From CAYPUT01 sp046541715 (GTDB lineage: Bacteria > Spirochaetota > Spirochaetia > DSM-27196 > PWMO01), in NCBI GenBank assembly GCA_046541715.1, contig JBKHCS010000001.1:62001-126000 (forward strand): DNA of 64,000 nucleotides, written 5' to 3'. Of the stretch, positions 45,422-53,284 are shown one piece after another. Position 1 is the first letter of the stretch, and each line of letters opens with the position of its first letter. The position numbers and the translations under genes are program-made. The notes beneath the pieces are model-generated. The model searched no databases. It was not told where the DNA came from and was given only the letters and a program-made list of their open reading frames with translations.

Positions 45422-48400
45422 CTAGAAGCTGCTGCCCTGTCGGTTAATCAGCTCTTCGTCCCGTTCGGTCAGCGGTATCTGCTTTCCCTTCGAGTCAAAG
45501 ATTGAAATATCGAGGGCAAGGCCCCGTAGCTCCTGCACCAAGACGTTGAAAGACTCCGGGATTCCCGCCGAGGTCGACGGCTCTCCCTTGACGATACTCT
45601 CGTAGATCTTCGCCCGTCCGGTCATGTCGTCGGACTTTATGGTTAACAGCTCCTGCAGGGTGTTCGCCGCGCCGTAGGCCTCGAGGGCCCAGACTTCCAT
45701 CTCTCCGAGTCGCTGGCCGCCGAACTGAGCCTTCCCGCCCAGGGGCTGCTGCGTAACCAGGGAGTAGGGGCCCGTCGACCGGGCGTGCATCTTGTCGTCC
45801 ACCAGGTGATGGAGCTTGAGCATGTACATGCATCCCACCATAACGGGATTCTCGAAGGGTTCGCCGTTACGCCCGTCGTAGAGGGTAATCTTCGAGGTCT
45901 TCGGATACCCGGCCTTGTCGAGGCGCTCTTGGATCATCTCCCGGGTTGCGGACTCGAAAACCGGGGTGGCGTACCACTCGTCGAGGCCGAGGGCGGCCCA
46001 TCCGAGCTCCGTTTCGAGGAGCTGCCCGAGGTTCATCCGGGAGGGAACGCCGAGGGGGTTCAGACAGACATCGAGGTGGGTGCCGTCGGCCATGTAGGGC
46101 ATATCCTCTTCCGGAAGCACCCGGGCGATAACGCCCTTGTTTCCGTGGCGACCGGCCATCTTATCCCCCTCCCGAAGCTTTCGCTTGGTGGCGATAAGCA
46201 CCTTGACCACTTCGTCGACCCCGGGAGAAAGGTCGTCCCCCTCGCTCCGCCGGAGACGCTGAACGTCGATGACCGTCCCGTCGGTTCCGTGGGGCACCCG
46301 CAAGCTCGTGTCCCGGACTTCCTTCGCCTTCTCACCGAAGATGGAGTTCAAGAGCTTGAACTCCGGCGTCGTCTCGGTCTCGCTCTTCGGCGTCACCTTT
46401 CCAACGAGGATGTAGCCGGAGCCGATCTTGGCGCCGACCCGGACGATCCCCTCTTCGTCGAGCTGATCGAGCGACTTTTCGGAGGTATTGGGAATATCCC
46501 GTGTAATCTTCTCGGGCCCGAGCTTGGTCTCCCGGACTTCGACGGTGAACTCTTTAATGTGAACCGAGGTAAAGATGTCCTGCTTTACCACCTTCTCGGA
46601 GACAAGGATGGCGTCTTCGAAGTTATAGCCGTTCCAGGGAACAAAACCGACCAGCACGTTTCGCCCCAGGGCGAGCTCTCCGTTGTACGTCGCCGGACCG
46701 TCGGCTATGACGTCCCCTGCTTTGAGCTTCTGCCCGAGCTTTACGATCGGCTTCTGGATGTAGCAGGTGTCCTGATTGGTCCGCTGATACTTCAACAACG
46801 GGTAGACGTCCCGGTCTTCCGACCCGGGCGACCCCTTCGGCTCGACGACAACCTGGGTCGCCGAGACGTAGGTGACCGTTCCATCGCGCCGGGCTTTCGT
46901 CAACACGCCGGAGTCGTAGGCCGTTTTGGCCTCCATACCGGTCCCGATCCGGGGGGGCTCGGGGAAGACCAGGGGAACCGCCTGCCGCTGCATGTTCGAG
47001 CCCATCAAGGCCCGGTTTGCGTCGTCGTGCTCCAGAAAGGGGATCAGCGACGCGGATACCGAAATAATCTGCTTCGGAGAGACGTCCATGTACTGGATGT
47101 CCTCCGGCGGGCGGGTCGTGTAATCACCGGATCGGCGGACGGAAACCGTCTTGGTCTGAAAGCTACCCTTATCGTCGACCTGAGCGTTTGCCTGGGCGAT
47201 ATAGTACTTTTCCTCATCCATCGCGGAGAGATAGTCGATGTCGGTGGTAACCCGGCCGTCTTTTACCTTCCGGTAGGGGGCCTCGAGAAAGCCGTAGTCG
47301 TTCACCCGGGTGTAGTTTGCCAGAGAGACGATAAGACCGATATTCGGACCTTCCGGCGTCTCGATGGGGCACATTCGTCCGTAGTGGGTGTAGTGGACGT
47401 CTCGGACCTCGAAACCGGCCCGGTCCCGGGAGAGCCCCCCGGGGCCCAGAGCGTTCAGGCGCCGCTTGTGGGTCAGCTCGGAGAGCGGATTGACCTGGTC
47501 CATGAACTGGGAGAGCTGGCTCGACCCGAAGAACTCCTTGATCGCCGCCACGATCGGCTTGATCGAGATAAGGTCCTGCGGCTTTATCGTGTCCGTCTCT
47601 TTGAGGGACATCCGCTCTTTGGCGATGCGCTCCATCCGGGAGAAGGCGGTCTTGAGCTGATTGGTCAACAGCTCTCCGACGCTCCGGATTCGCCGGTTTC
47701 CCAGATGGTCGATATCGTCGACGTTCGCCTCGCCGATGTACACCCGGATCAGGTAGAGCATCGTATTGATGATGTCTTCCTTCATCAGAACGTAGTCCTC
47801 GGCAGGAGTCTCGTAATCGAACTTCTTGTTCAGCTTGTAGCGGCCTACTCTACCGAGGTCGTACCTCCGCTCGGTAAAGAACATCGAGGTAAAGTCCTTC
47901 TCGGCGCTCTCGACGGTAATCGGCTCTCCCGGCATGATGACCGCGTAGATCGCCGCGAGGGCGTCTTCCTTGGTCGGCTCGTCGTACTCCGTGTCGTCCC
48001 GGGTGTACTTGGCCTCTTCCCGCTCGAAACAGTTCAGGATAATCTCCGAGTGGAGGGACTCCGGGTCCGCCATGTCGATAACGGTAATTCTGGTTACTCC
48101 GGAGTGGAGAAGCTCGTCGACGTCGTGGGGATGGAGCTTTTCCCCGGCGCGATAGAGCTTACGCTGCTGCCCCGGGGAGTTTTCGTCGTCGATAAAGACG
48201 GCCCGGGCGAGCACTTCCCCGACCAGCTGTTCCCGGGTTTCCCGGTCGTCGGCGATGGAGAGCTCCTTGGTCTTGTAGCAGACGTCGATTATTTTCTCCC
48301 GGGTGTCGTATCCGAGGGCCCGGAGAAAGAGCGTCCCGAGAATCCTTTTCTTGCGGTCTATTTTCGCGTAGACCAGCTCTTTCTTCTGATCGATCTCGAA

Positions 48401-48925
48401 CTCGAGCCAGGAGCCCCGGTAGGGGATGATTCTCGAAGAGTAAACGCCCTTCTCGTGGGAAAAGATGACGCCGGGGCTTCTGTGGATCTGGCTTACGACG
48501 ACCCGCTCGGCACCGTTGATAATAAATGTGCCCCGGTCGGTCATAAGGGGCAGATCCCCCATATAGATGTCCTTCTGCCGGATCTCTCCGGTATCGAGAA
48601 AGACGAGGTTGATGCGCGCCTTAATGGGTATCGCGAAGGTATGACCCTTCTGCTTGCACTCGAGCTCCCCCATCTTGATGTTCTCTTCGTCGAGAATATA
48701 GTGGTCGTATTCGAGGCGCATGTCCCCGTTTTGGCTTTCTATCGGAAACGTCGTCAGGAAGACTTCTTCCACACCCTGAACCTCTAAGGGTTCTCCCTTG
48801 AGGAGCGTCTGCCGCTGCAGAAAACGCTCGTAGGATGAGAGTTGAACGTCTATCAGGTTCGGAAGCTCCATTATTTCCTGAGTTTCCGTACCTACGACGA
48901 TTCGCTTAATTGTCTTTATGGACAC
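45422..48925 (-). CDS. rpoB: RNA polymerase beta subunit
   Basis: 1167 residues from a GTG at 48925, placed 6 bases after GGGAGG; further upstream codons lie in the intergenic hairpin. The rifampicin region reads SSQLSQFMDQVNPLSELTHK then RRLNALGPGGLSRDRAGFEV. The residue equivalent to E. coli Ser531 is Asn491, known in spirochaetes and tied to natural rifampicin resistance. KLGQKLKAGDVIADGPAT, the active-site lysine block MAGRHGNKGVIARVLPEEDM and the C-terminal QQPLGGKAQFGGQRLGEMEV are intact. Confidence 0.98.
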   Translation of the reverse strand: MSIKTIKRIVVGTETQEIMELPNLIDVQLSSYERFLQRQTLLKGEPLEVQGVEEVFLTTFPIESQNGDMRLEYDHYILDEENIKMGELECKQKGHTFAIPIKARINLVFLDTGEIRQKDIYMGDLPLMTDRGTFIINGAERVVVSQIHRSPGVIFSHEKGVYSSRIIPYRGSWLEFEIDQKKELVYAKIDRKKRILGTLFLRALGYDTREKIIDVCYKTKELSIADDRETREQLVGEVLARAVFIDDENSPGQQRKLYRAGEKLHPHDVDELLHSGVTRITVIDMADPESLHSEIILNCFEREEAKYTRDDTEYDEPTKEDALAAIYAVIMPGEPITVESAEKDFTSMFFTERRYDLGRVGRYKLNKKFDYETPAEDYVLMKEDIINTMLYLIRVYIGEANVDDIDHLGNRRIRSVGELLTNQLKTAFSRMERIAKERMSLKETDTIKPQDLISIKPIVAAIKEFFGSSQLSQFMDQVNPLSELTHKRRLNALGPGGLSRDRAGFEVRDVHYTHYGRMCPIETPEGPNIGLIVSLANYTRVNDYGFLEAPYRKVKDGRVTTDIDYLSAMDEEKYYIAQANAQVDDKGSFQTKTVSVRRSGDYTTRPPEDIQYMDVSPKQIISVSASLIPFLEHDDANRALMGSNMQRQAVPLVFPEPPRIGTGMEAKTAYDSGVLTKARRDGTVTYVSATQVVVEPKGSPGSEDRDVYPLLKYQRTNQDTCYIQKPIVKLGQKLKAGDVIADGPATYNGELALGRNVLVGFVPWNGYNFEDAILVSEKVVKQDIFTSVHIKEFTVEVRETKLGPEKITRDIPNTSEKSLDQLDEEGIVRVGAKIGSGYILVGKVTPKSETETTPEFKLLNSIFGEKAKEVRDTSLRVPHGTDGTVIDVQRLRRSEGDDLSPGVDEVVKVLIATKRKLREGDKMAGRHGNKGVIARVLPEEDMPYMADGTHLDVCLNPLGVPSRMNLGQLLETELGWAALGLDEWYATPVFESATREMIQERLDKAGYPKTSKITLYDGRNGEPFENPVMVGCMYMLKLHHLVDDKMHARSTGPYSLVTQQPLGGKAQFGGQRLGEMEVWALEAYGAANTLQELLTIKSDDMTGRAKIYESIVKGEPSTSAGIPESFNVLVQELRGLALDISIFDSKGKQIPLTERDEELINRQGSSF

Positions 48926-48982
48926 CAGATACCTCCCGTTGTCGAATCCGAAACCGTCTTCGAATCCGCCTCTACCCACGGC

Positions 48983-49003
48983 CCCGGGAAACGCTTCCCC
49001 GGG
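48983..49003 (-). other. GC-rich hairpin just upstream of rpoB
   Basis: Read leftward: CCCGGGGAA, loop GCG, TTTCCCGGG (49003-48983), nine pairs with one U-G. It has no T-run. It lies between the nested structure at 49054-49114 and the rpoB ribosome site and could be a pause or processing element. Confidence 0.5.
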
Positions 49004-49053
49004 TTCGCATTACCGCCGTGCGCAGAGGCCCATTCAAAGCACAAGCGCGCAAA

Positions 49054-49114
49054 GCCACCCACCCCGGAAGACAGGGCTCTTTCGAGCCGCGCTCTTCCAG
49101 GCGCTGCGGGTGGC
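49054..49114 (-). ncRNA. Three-tier nested stem-loop in the rplL-rpoB spacer
   Basis: Three perfect inverted repeats are nested: outer GCCACCC/GGGTGGC (49114-49108 with 49060-49054), middle GGAAGA/TCTTCC (49098-49093 with 49071-49066) and inner GGCTC/GAGCC (49088-49084 with 49079-49075) closed by a GAAA tetraloop in the leftward transcript. No coding frame fits. In E. coli the same spacer holds an attenuator and an RNase III site; sequence identity with that element is not claimed. It is a cis-acting RNA structure rather than a separate transcript. Confidence 0.6.
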
Positions 49115-49144
49115 TTCTCTCGCGTAAGTCCGTGACAAATGGCT

Positions 49145-49540
49145 CTATTGCAGTTCAATAACCGCGCCGGCTGCCTCCAACTTTTCCTTTAGCTGAGTCG
49201 CTTCTTCCTTGGCCACGCCCTCCTTGACGGCGCGTCCCCCGGCCTCGACGAGCTCTTTGGCCTCCTTGAGACCGAGGCCCGTGGCGGCCCTAACTTCCTT
49301 GATAACCGGAATCTTCTTCCCGTCGTCGAAGCTCTTGAGGATTACGTTGAACTCAGTTTGCTCTTCTTCCGCTGCAGCTGCCTCACCGCCTCCGGCGGTA
49401 GCTCCACCTGCGGCAACCGCCACAGGTGCGGCAGCGGAAACCCCAAATTTCTCTTCCATCGCGGAAACCAGTTGCGAGACTTCCAGCACGGACATTCCCG
49501 CAATGGCTTCCAGGATGTCATCCTTGGTAAGTGTTGCCAT
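49145..49540 (-). CDS. rplL: 50S ribosomal protein L7/L12
   Basis: 131 residues; stalk protein that recruits translation GTPases. An N-terminal dimer domain (LEVSQLVSAMEEKFGVSAAA), an Ala/Gly-rich hinge (about residues 37-56) and the C-terminal domain with VIKEVRAATGLGLKEAKELV are clear. AGGAGA precedes the ATG. Confidence 0.97.
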   Translation of the reverse strand: MATLTKDDILEAIAGMSVLEVSQLVSAMEEKFGVSAAAPVAVAAGGATAGGGEAAAAEEEQTEFNVILKSFDDGKKIPVIKEVRAATGLGLKEAKELVEAGGRAVKEGVAKEEATQLKEKLEAAGAVIELQ

Positions 49541-49608
49541 ATTACCTTCTCCTTTCGTTTAATCCGACGATAGCATGCAACACGCTAGGGCGAAGACTAA
49601 CGTCGGTA

Positions 49609-50154
49609 TTATTCCTGTTCCTTCTTTTGCTCCGCGACGGCCTGGAGCGTTCGAACCAGTTTGGACGCTACGCCGTTCATGGCGTACATCAAGTTACGCA
49701 GAGGAGCGTTCATCGTTCCCATAAGCATCGCCAAGAGCTGATCCCTCGTCGGGAGCTTCGAGAAGGCCTCCGCCTGCTTTGCGTCGAATACGGTACCGTC
49801 GATGACGGCGCCCTTTAGCTCCAGGGGCGTATCCTTTCCGAAGTCGACAAGCGCCTTTACCACGGCACCGGCGTCGTCTTTGGCAAGAGCAAGCGCCGTC
49901 GGACCGATAAGGAAGCCGGCGATCTCCTCCGGCATATCCATCTGCCGGAAGGCGATCTTCGCGAAGCGATTCTTGATTACCTTGTACTCCGCGTTGTTTT
50001 CCCGGAGCTTCGTCCGAAGCGCGGAAATCTGGTCTACCGTCAAACCTCGATAGTCGGTAAAGACGTAGTCCTTGTTCTCCGACAGCTTCGCCTTCACGGC
50101 GTCAACGGCAGCCGTCTTCTCGTCGTTCAGTTTCGTCTGATATGCGGTCGACAT
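49609..50154 (-). CDS. rplJ: 50S ribosomal protein L10
   Basis: 181 residues from MSTAYQTKLNDEK at 50154, with AGGAGG 6 bases upstream inside the end of rplA. It has VFTDYRGLTVDQISALRTKL and EYKVIKNRFAKIAFRQMD and anchors the L12 stalk. In enterobacteria L10-L12 represses this operon; a matching leader was not identified. Confidence 0.96.
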   Translation of the reverse strand: MSTAYQTKLNDEKTAAVDAVKAKLSENKDYVFTDYRGLTVDQISALRTKLRENNAEYKVIKNRFAKIAFRQMDMPEEIAGFLIGPTALALAKDDAGAVVKALVDFGKDTPLELKGAVIDGTVFDAKQAEAFSKLPTRDQLLAMLMGTMNAPLRNLMYAMNGVASKLVRTLQAVAEQKKEQE

Positions 50155-50155
50155 A

Positions 50156-50848
50156 CTAGGCCTCCTGCCCAACCGGCGCCGATTCTTCGATTCGGATGCC
50201 CGGGCCCATTGTGGAGCTAATGGCGATCGATTTAACGAAGTCGCCCTTGGTTTCCGAAGGCTTTCGCTTGATCACCTCGGAAATGACAGCCTGAATGTTT
50301 TCCTTGAGCTGCCCCGGTTCCATCGACACCTTACCGACCGCAAGATGGACGACGCCGGTCTTGTCCGATCGAAACTCAACCCGGCCCTTCCGGAGTTCAT
50401 CGATCGCCGCCTTGATATCGTTGGTTACCGTCTGCGTCTTCGGGTTCGGCATGAGACCCCGGCGACCGAGAATCGGACCGAGGCGGCCGACATCCTTCAT
50501 CATGTCAGGTGTGGCAACCGCGACGTCGAAGTCGAGCCAGCCCCCCCGTATCTTTTCGATAAGGTCGTCGTCGCCGACGTAGGTGGCCCCGGCCTCTTCG
50601 GCTTCCTTGGCTTTGTCCCCCTTCGCGAAGACGAGAATCTTCTTCTCTTCGACGAACTGATTCGGGAGCACCATGGTATCCCGAACGTTGGAACTCTTCT
50701 TGAGGTTCAAGTTCATCGAAAGCTCGACCGTCTCGTCAAATTTGGCAAATGAGGCCTGTTTGAGGATCTCGACGGCTTCGTCGGCGGAGTATCGCTTTGC
50801 CCGGTCGAAGGTTTCGACCGCCTGGCGGTATTTCTTTCCGTGCTTCAT
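50156..50848 (-). CDS. rplA: 50S ribosomal protein L1
   Basis: 230 residues. MKHGKKYRQAVETFDRAKRY, FDETVELSMNLNLKKSSNVR, LGRRGLMPNPKTQTVTNDIK and KTGVVHLAVGKVSMEPGQLK are diagnostic. L1 controls E-site tRNA release and in many bacteria represses rplK-rplA. Starts 1 base after rplK. Confidence 0.98.
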   Translation of the reverse strand: MKHGKKYRQAVETFDRAKRYSADEAVEILKQASFAKFDETVELSMNLNLKKSSNVRDTMVLPNQFVEEKKILVFAKGDKAKEAEEAGATYVGDDDLIEKIRGGWLDFDVAVATPDMMKDVGRLGPILGRRGLMPNPKTQTVTNDIKAAIDELRKGRVEFRSDKTGVVHLAVGKVSMEPGQLKENIQAVISEVIKRKPSETKGDFVKSIAISSTMGPGIRIEESAPVGQEA

Positions 50849-50849
50849 C

Positions 50850-51281
50850 TTATCCCACCACCTCGACGCCCATGCTTCGGGCGGTACCGGCGACGATCTT
50901 CATCGCGGCTTCGATATCGTTCGCGTTGAGGTCCGGCATCTTGGTCTCGGCGATCTCCTGCAGCTTCGCCTTCGGCAGCTTTCCGACCTTTACCCGGTGC
51001 GATTCCGGAGACCCTTTTTCCAGACTGATGGCGCGCTTGATGAGCACCGCCGCGGGTGGGGTCTTGGTGATAAAGGTGAACGAACGATCGGCAAAAACCG
51101 TAATGACGACCGGAATAATCAGGCCCGGCTCGAAGTTTTTGGTCACATCGTTGAACTGCTGGACAAACTGCGGGGCACTGACGCCGTGGGGCCCCAAGGC
51201 CGGTCCAACAGGGGGCGCCGGCGTAGCTTTGCCGGCAGGCACCTGCAATTTGATAATTGCGGCAACCTTTTTCTTTGCCAT
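50850..51281 (-). CDS. rplK: 50S ribosomal protein L11
   Basis: 143 residues from MAKKKVAAIIKLQVPAGK at 51281; the upstream in-frame extension covers the hairpins of the leader. PPVGPALGPHGVSAPQFVQQ and the C-terminal SMGVEVVG are typical. It forms the GTPase-associated centre with rRNA. GAGGAG precedes the ATG. Confidence 0.97.
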   Translation of the reverse strand: MAKKKVAAIIKLQVPAGKATPAPPVGPALGPHGVSAPQFVQQFNDVTKNFEPGLIIPVVITVFADRSFTFITKTPPAAVLIKRAISLEKGSPESHRVKVGKLPKAKLQEIAETKMPDLNANDIEAAMKIVAGTARSMGVEVVG

Positions 51282-51317
51282 CGTAATACTCCTCTTCGTG
51301 GTACAAACCCCCGAGGT

Positions 51318-51337
51318 CTCACCATCCTTCAGGTGAG
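51318..51337 (-). promoter_or_regulatory. Hairpin in the rplK leader, candidate L1 autoregulation site
   Basis: Read leftward: CTCACC, loop TGAAGGAT, GGTGAG, then ACCTCGG (51337-51311). L1 represses rplKA in many bacteria by binding an mRNA copy of its 23S site, and the GGTGAGAC stretch after the stem resembles that kind of site. Position fits; the match is from memory and not aligned. Confidence 0.35.
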
Positions 51338-51384
51338 CGACGAGGTCCCTCCGACTGCCGCGCCGAGGCGGCACCAACGACCTT

Positions 51385-51404
51385 GAGGGCGCCGACGCGC
51401 CCTC
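51385..51404 (-). other. Hairpin directly after nusG
   Basis: Perfect 8-bp stem GAGGGCGC/GCGCCCTC with a 4-base loop, starting 3 bases after the nusG stop. It lacks a T-run in the leftward direction, so it is a weak terminator or an RNA-end stabiliser separating secE-nusG from rplK. Confidence 0.55.
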
Positions 51405-51407
51405 GGG

Positions 51408-51962
51408 CTATATTTTCTCTACCTGCAAGAAGTCCACTTCAACGGGGGTCGACCGTCCGAATATTCCGACGGTAACCCGCAGCTTGCCCTTCTCCAGATT
51501 CACTTCTTCCACATTGCCGGTAAAGGACTCGAAGGGGCCTTCGATTATCCGCACCGCCTCTCCTTCCACGAAGGACTGCTTCGGCTTCATGGAACGGTCG
51601 CCCTTAATCTCGCCGGTCTTTTGGAAGATGGACTTCGCTTCCTCGGCCGAAATAGGCTGAGGCTTGTTGCCGACGGACGAACCGACGAAGCCGGTAACGC
51701 CGTTCAGCCGGCGAATCTTGGAACAGATGGTTTTCCAACCGAGATCCGGCAGATCCATCTCGAGGAGGATGTACCCCGGAAGAAACTTCTTGGTGGAAAT
51801 CTTCTTCTTCCCCTCTTTTATCTCTACGACCTGCTCCGAGGGAACTTTAATGTCGCTTACGGCTTCTTCCAACTCGCCGTCTTCTATGAGTTTCCGAATG
51901 CTTCTTTCAATCTTGTTCTCATACCCGGAATAGGTATGAAGAACGTACCAACCTTTTGCCAT
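51408..51962 (-). CDS. nusG: Transcription elongation/antitermination factor NusG
   Basis: 184 residues from MAKGWYVLHTYSGYENK at 51962. The NGN domain binds RNA polymerase (EMDLPDLGWKTICSKIRRLN, VTGFVGS) and the C-terminal KOW domain (EAVRIIEGPFESFTGNVEEV) contacts Rho or S10. Four bases separate it from secE. Confidence 0.97.
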   Translation of the reverse strand: MAKGWYVLHTYSGYENKIERSIRKLIEDGELEEAVSDIKVPSEQVVEIKEGKKKISTKKFLPGYILLEMDLPDLGWKTICSKIRRLNGVTGFVGSSVGNKPQPISAEEAKSIFQKTGEIKGDRSMKPKQSFVEGEAVRIIEGPFESFTGNVEEVNLEKGKLRVTVGIFGRSTPVEVDFLQVEKI

Positions 51963-51966
51963 ATCT

Positions 51967-52146
51967 CTAGAATAATGCGTCGACGCCGGCAAGAAGTAAA
52001 AAATCTACAATTCCGAGCACAATGGCGAAAAGAGCGACGGACACGAGAACCACTTTCGTAGATGCGGTCACCTCGTCGCGGGAAGGCCAGACGACCTTTT
52101 TGAGCTCTGCATAGCTATCTTTAAAGAACTGTACGATTCGCTTCAT
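51967..52146 (-). CDS. secE: Protein translocase subunit SecE
   Basis: 59 residues read from the minus strand: MKRIVQFFKDSYAELKKVVW, PSRDEVTASTKVVLVSVALF and AIVLGIVDFLLLAGVDALF. This is the short single-helix form with the conserved ELKKVVWPSRDE amphipathic motif. GGGAGGG precedes the ATG at 52146. Confidence 0.96.
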   Translation of the reverse strand: MKRIVQFFKDSYAELKKVVWPSRDEVTASTKVVLVSVALFAIVLGIVDFLLLAGVDALF

Positions 52147-52185
52147 TGATTACCTACCCTCCCGGAGGTGCCGGTCAGAACAATA

Positions 52186-52259
52186 CAGGCCAGGTAGGAT
52201 TCGAACCTACAACATCCGGTTTTGGAGACCGGCGCTCTAGCCGTTGGAGCTACTGGCCT
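52186..52259 (-). tRNA. trnW: tRNA-Trp (anticodon CCA)
   Basis: 74-nt cloverleaf: acceptor AGGCCAG/CTGGCCT, D-arm TAGCTCCAACGGCTAGAGC, anticodon loop CTCCAAA, T-arm GTAGGTTCGAATCCTAC, discriminator G. The 3' CCA is not encoded. Placed between rpmG and secE, the usual neighbourhood of tRNA-Trp. Confidence 0.97.
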
Positions 52260-52264
52260 AGGAT

Positions 52265-52441
52265 TTACTTAATCTTGGCTTCTTTGTGGAGTGTGTGCTT
52301 CCGGTCGCTCGGGCAATACTTCATAAACTCCATCTTGCCCTGGATGTTCTTCCGGTTCTTCGTTGTGGTATAGTTCTTTCGGTTACACTCGGTACATTGG
52401 AGTGCAATCTTTTCTATGTTCTTGCCTTTTGCTTTAGCCAT
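52265..52441 (-). CDS. rpmG: 50S ribosomal protein L33
   Basis: 58 residues, MAKAKGKNIEKIALQCTECN then RKNYTTTKNRKNIQGKMEFM and KYCPSDRKHTLHKEAKIK. The first zinc pair CTEC is present, but the second pair reads YCPSD, so the fourth Cys is lost. It therefore lies between zinc-binding and zinc-free forms. GGAGG is upstream, and it has its own promoter at 52474-52502. Confidence 0.95.
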   Translation of the reverse strand: MAKAKGKNIEKIALQCTECNRKNYTTTKNRKNIQGKMEFMKYCPSDRKHTLHKEAKIK

Positions 52442-52473
52442 TCACCGCCTCCGGACAACACTACGCCTGCGTT

Positions 52474-52502
52474 AGTATAAAAAAAGACCGGAAGAGGGTC
52501 AA
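52474..52502 (-). promoter_or_regulatory. Sigma70 promoter for rpmG-trnW-secE-nusG
   Basis: Minus strand: TTGACC (complement of 52497-52502), 17-bp spacer containing a T-run, TATACT (complement of 52474-52479). It sits between trnT and rpmG. Confidence 0.8.
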
Positions 52503-52525
52503 CGCCTCCTACGGCTTTGAGAGTG

Positions 52526-52598
52526 AGCCCTCGATCGGACTTGAACCGATGACCCCATCCTTACCATGGATGTGCTCTACCGACTGAGCTACAAGGGC
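52526..52598 (-). tRNA. trnT: tRNA-Thr (anticodon GGT)
   Basis: 73-nt cloverleaf: acceptor GCCCTTG/CGAGGGC with one T-G pair, D-arm GCTCAGTCGGTAGAGC, anticodon stem CATCC/GGATG with loop ATGGTAA, T-arm ATCGGTTCAAGTCCGAT, discriminator T. CCA is not encoded. First gene of the supercluster. Confidence 0.97.
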
Positions 52599-52610
52599 AG
52601 AAGTGGCGAG

Positions 52611-52639
52611 AGGATAACAACGTCCCCGGCGCCTGTCAA
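52611..52639 (-). promoter_or_regulatory. Sigma70 promoter for trnT
   Basis: Minus strand: TTGACA (complement of 52634-52639), 17-bp GC-rich spacer, TATCCT (complement of 52611-52616). The GC-rich stretch after the -10 and 12 bp distance to the tRNA look like a stable-RNA promoter. Confidence 0.85.
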
Positions 52640-52641
52640 GT

Positions 52642-53148
52642 CTATCTAAACCGCTTCTTTAAATCCGCTACCCAGTTTCGAATCCGGCCGTCGGTTTGGG
52701 CGGCCTGGTTATCCTCGTCTAAGAGCAGCCCGAGAAGCTCTCCGTTTCGCTCCGCTCGACTGGCGGCGTAGGTGTACCCTTCCGGCGCCGTGTACCCGAC
52801 AATCCTTCCTCCCCGCTCGACAACCTTGTCGTGGAGGAGGGCCACGCAGTCGGCGTATTGGTCCGGGTAGTTTTCTTGATCCCCGAGGCCCATAATCGCC
52901 ACCGTCTTCCCGGACAGGTCGACTTCGTCGAATGTCGGGAAGAACTCTTCCCAATCGTCCTGAAGATCCCCGGCACCCCAGGTTGAGACGCCAAAGATAA
53001 AGAAATCGTAGTCGCCGAAGAGCTCCGGGTTCGCTTCCGTTACGTTTACCAGATCGCAGTCGGAACCGCCCCACTCCTTTCGGAGCTTTTCCGACACATC
53101 GTAGGTGTTTCCGGTCGTGGAACCGTAGACGATAGCTACCCGGGGCAT
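52642..53148 (-). CDS. fldA: Flavodoxin (long-chain type)
   Basis: FMN electron carrier, 168 residues from the ATG at 53148 (GGGAGGAGA 5 bases upstream). The phosphate loop is IVYGSTTGNTYDVSEKL, followed by FGVSTWGAGDLQDDWEEFFP and IMGLGDQENYPDQYADCV, which flank the isoalloxazine ring. The 20-residue loop in the last strand (YTAPEGYTYAASRAERNGE) makes it long-chain. A frame extending upstream has no ribosome site. The redox partner cannot be told from context. Confidence 0.93.
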   Translation of the reverse strand: MPRVAIVYGSTTGNTYDVSEKLRKEWGGSDCDLVNVTEANPELFGDYDFFIFGVSTWGAGDLQDDWEEFFPTFDEVDLSGKTVAIMGLGDQENYPDQYADCVALLHDKVVERGGRIVGYTAPEGYTYAASRAERNGELLGLLLDEDNQAAQTDGRIRNWVADLKKRFR

Positions 53149-53197
53149 GAAGTCTCCTCCCGACGAGACGATTTTGCGGTTTTGAAGATGCGAAGTG

Positions 53198-53226
53198 AAC
53201 ATACTAAGAAAGCTCCCGGAGGACAA
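53198..53226 (-). promoter_or_regulatory. Candidate flavodoxin promoter
   Basis: Minus strand: TTGTCC (complement of 53221-53226), 17-bp spacer, TATGTT (complement of 53198-53203). The predicted leader is about 43 bases and contains the ribosome site. The rest of the 53149-53284 spacer holds only this and the pgl -10 box. Confidence 0.5.
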
Positions 53227-53271
53227 TTCCCCCCACCGAAGACCTTAGTTCCGCCGGGTCGCCTGGTCGGC

Positions 53272-53277
53272 TATACT
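53272..53277 (+). promoter_or_regulatory. -10 box placed for a leaderless pgl transcript
   Basis: TATACT ends exactly 7 bases before the GTG start of pgl, so transcription would begin at or next to the start codon. The best -35 (TTCCGC at 53249-53254, 17-bp spacer) is weak. No Shine-Dalgarno precedes the GTG. Confidence 0.5.
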
Positions 53278-53284
53278 GGTCGGC

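Noticed and set aside
45785..48787. 1000-codon plus-strand open frame opposite rpoB
   Set aside because: It is the antisense shadow of rpoB, caused by high GC third positions; no domain, ribosome site or promoter supports it.
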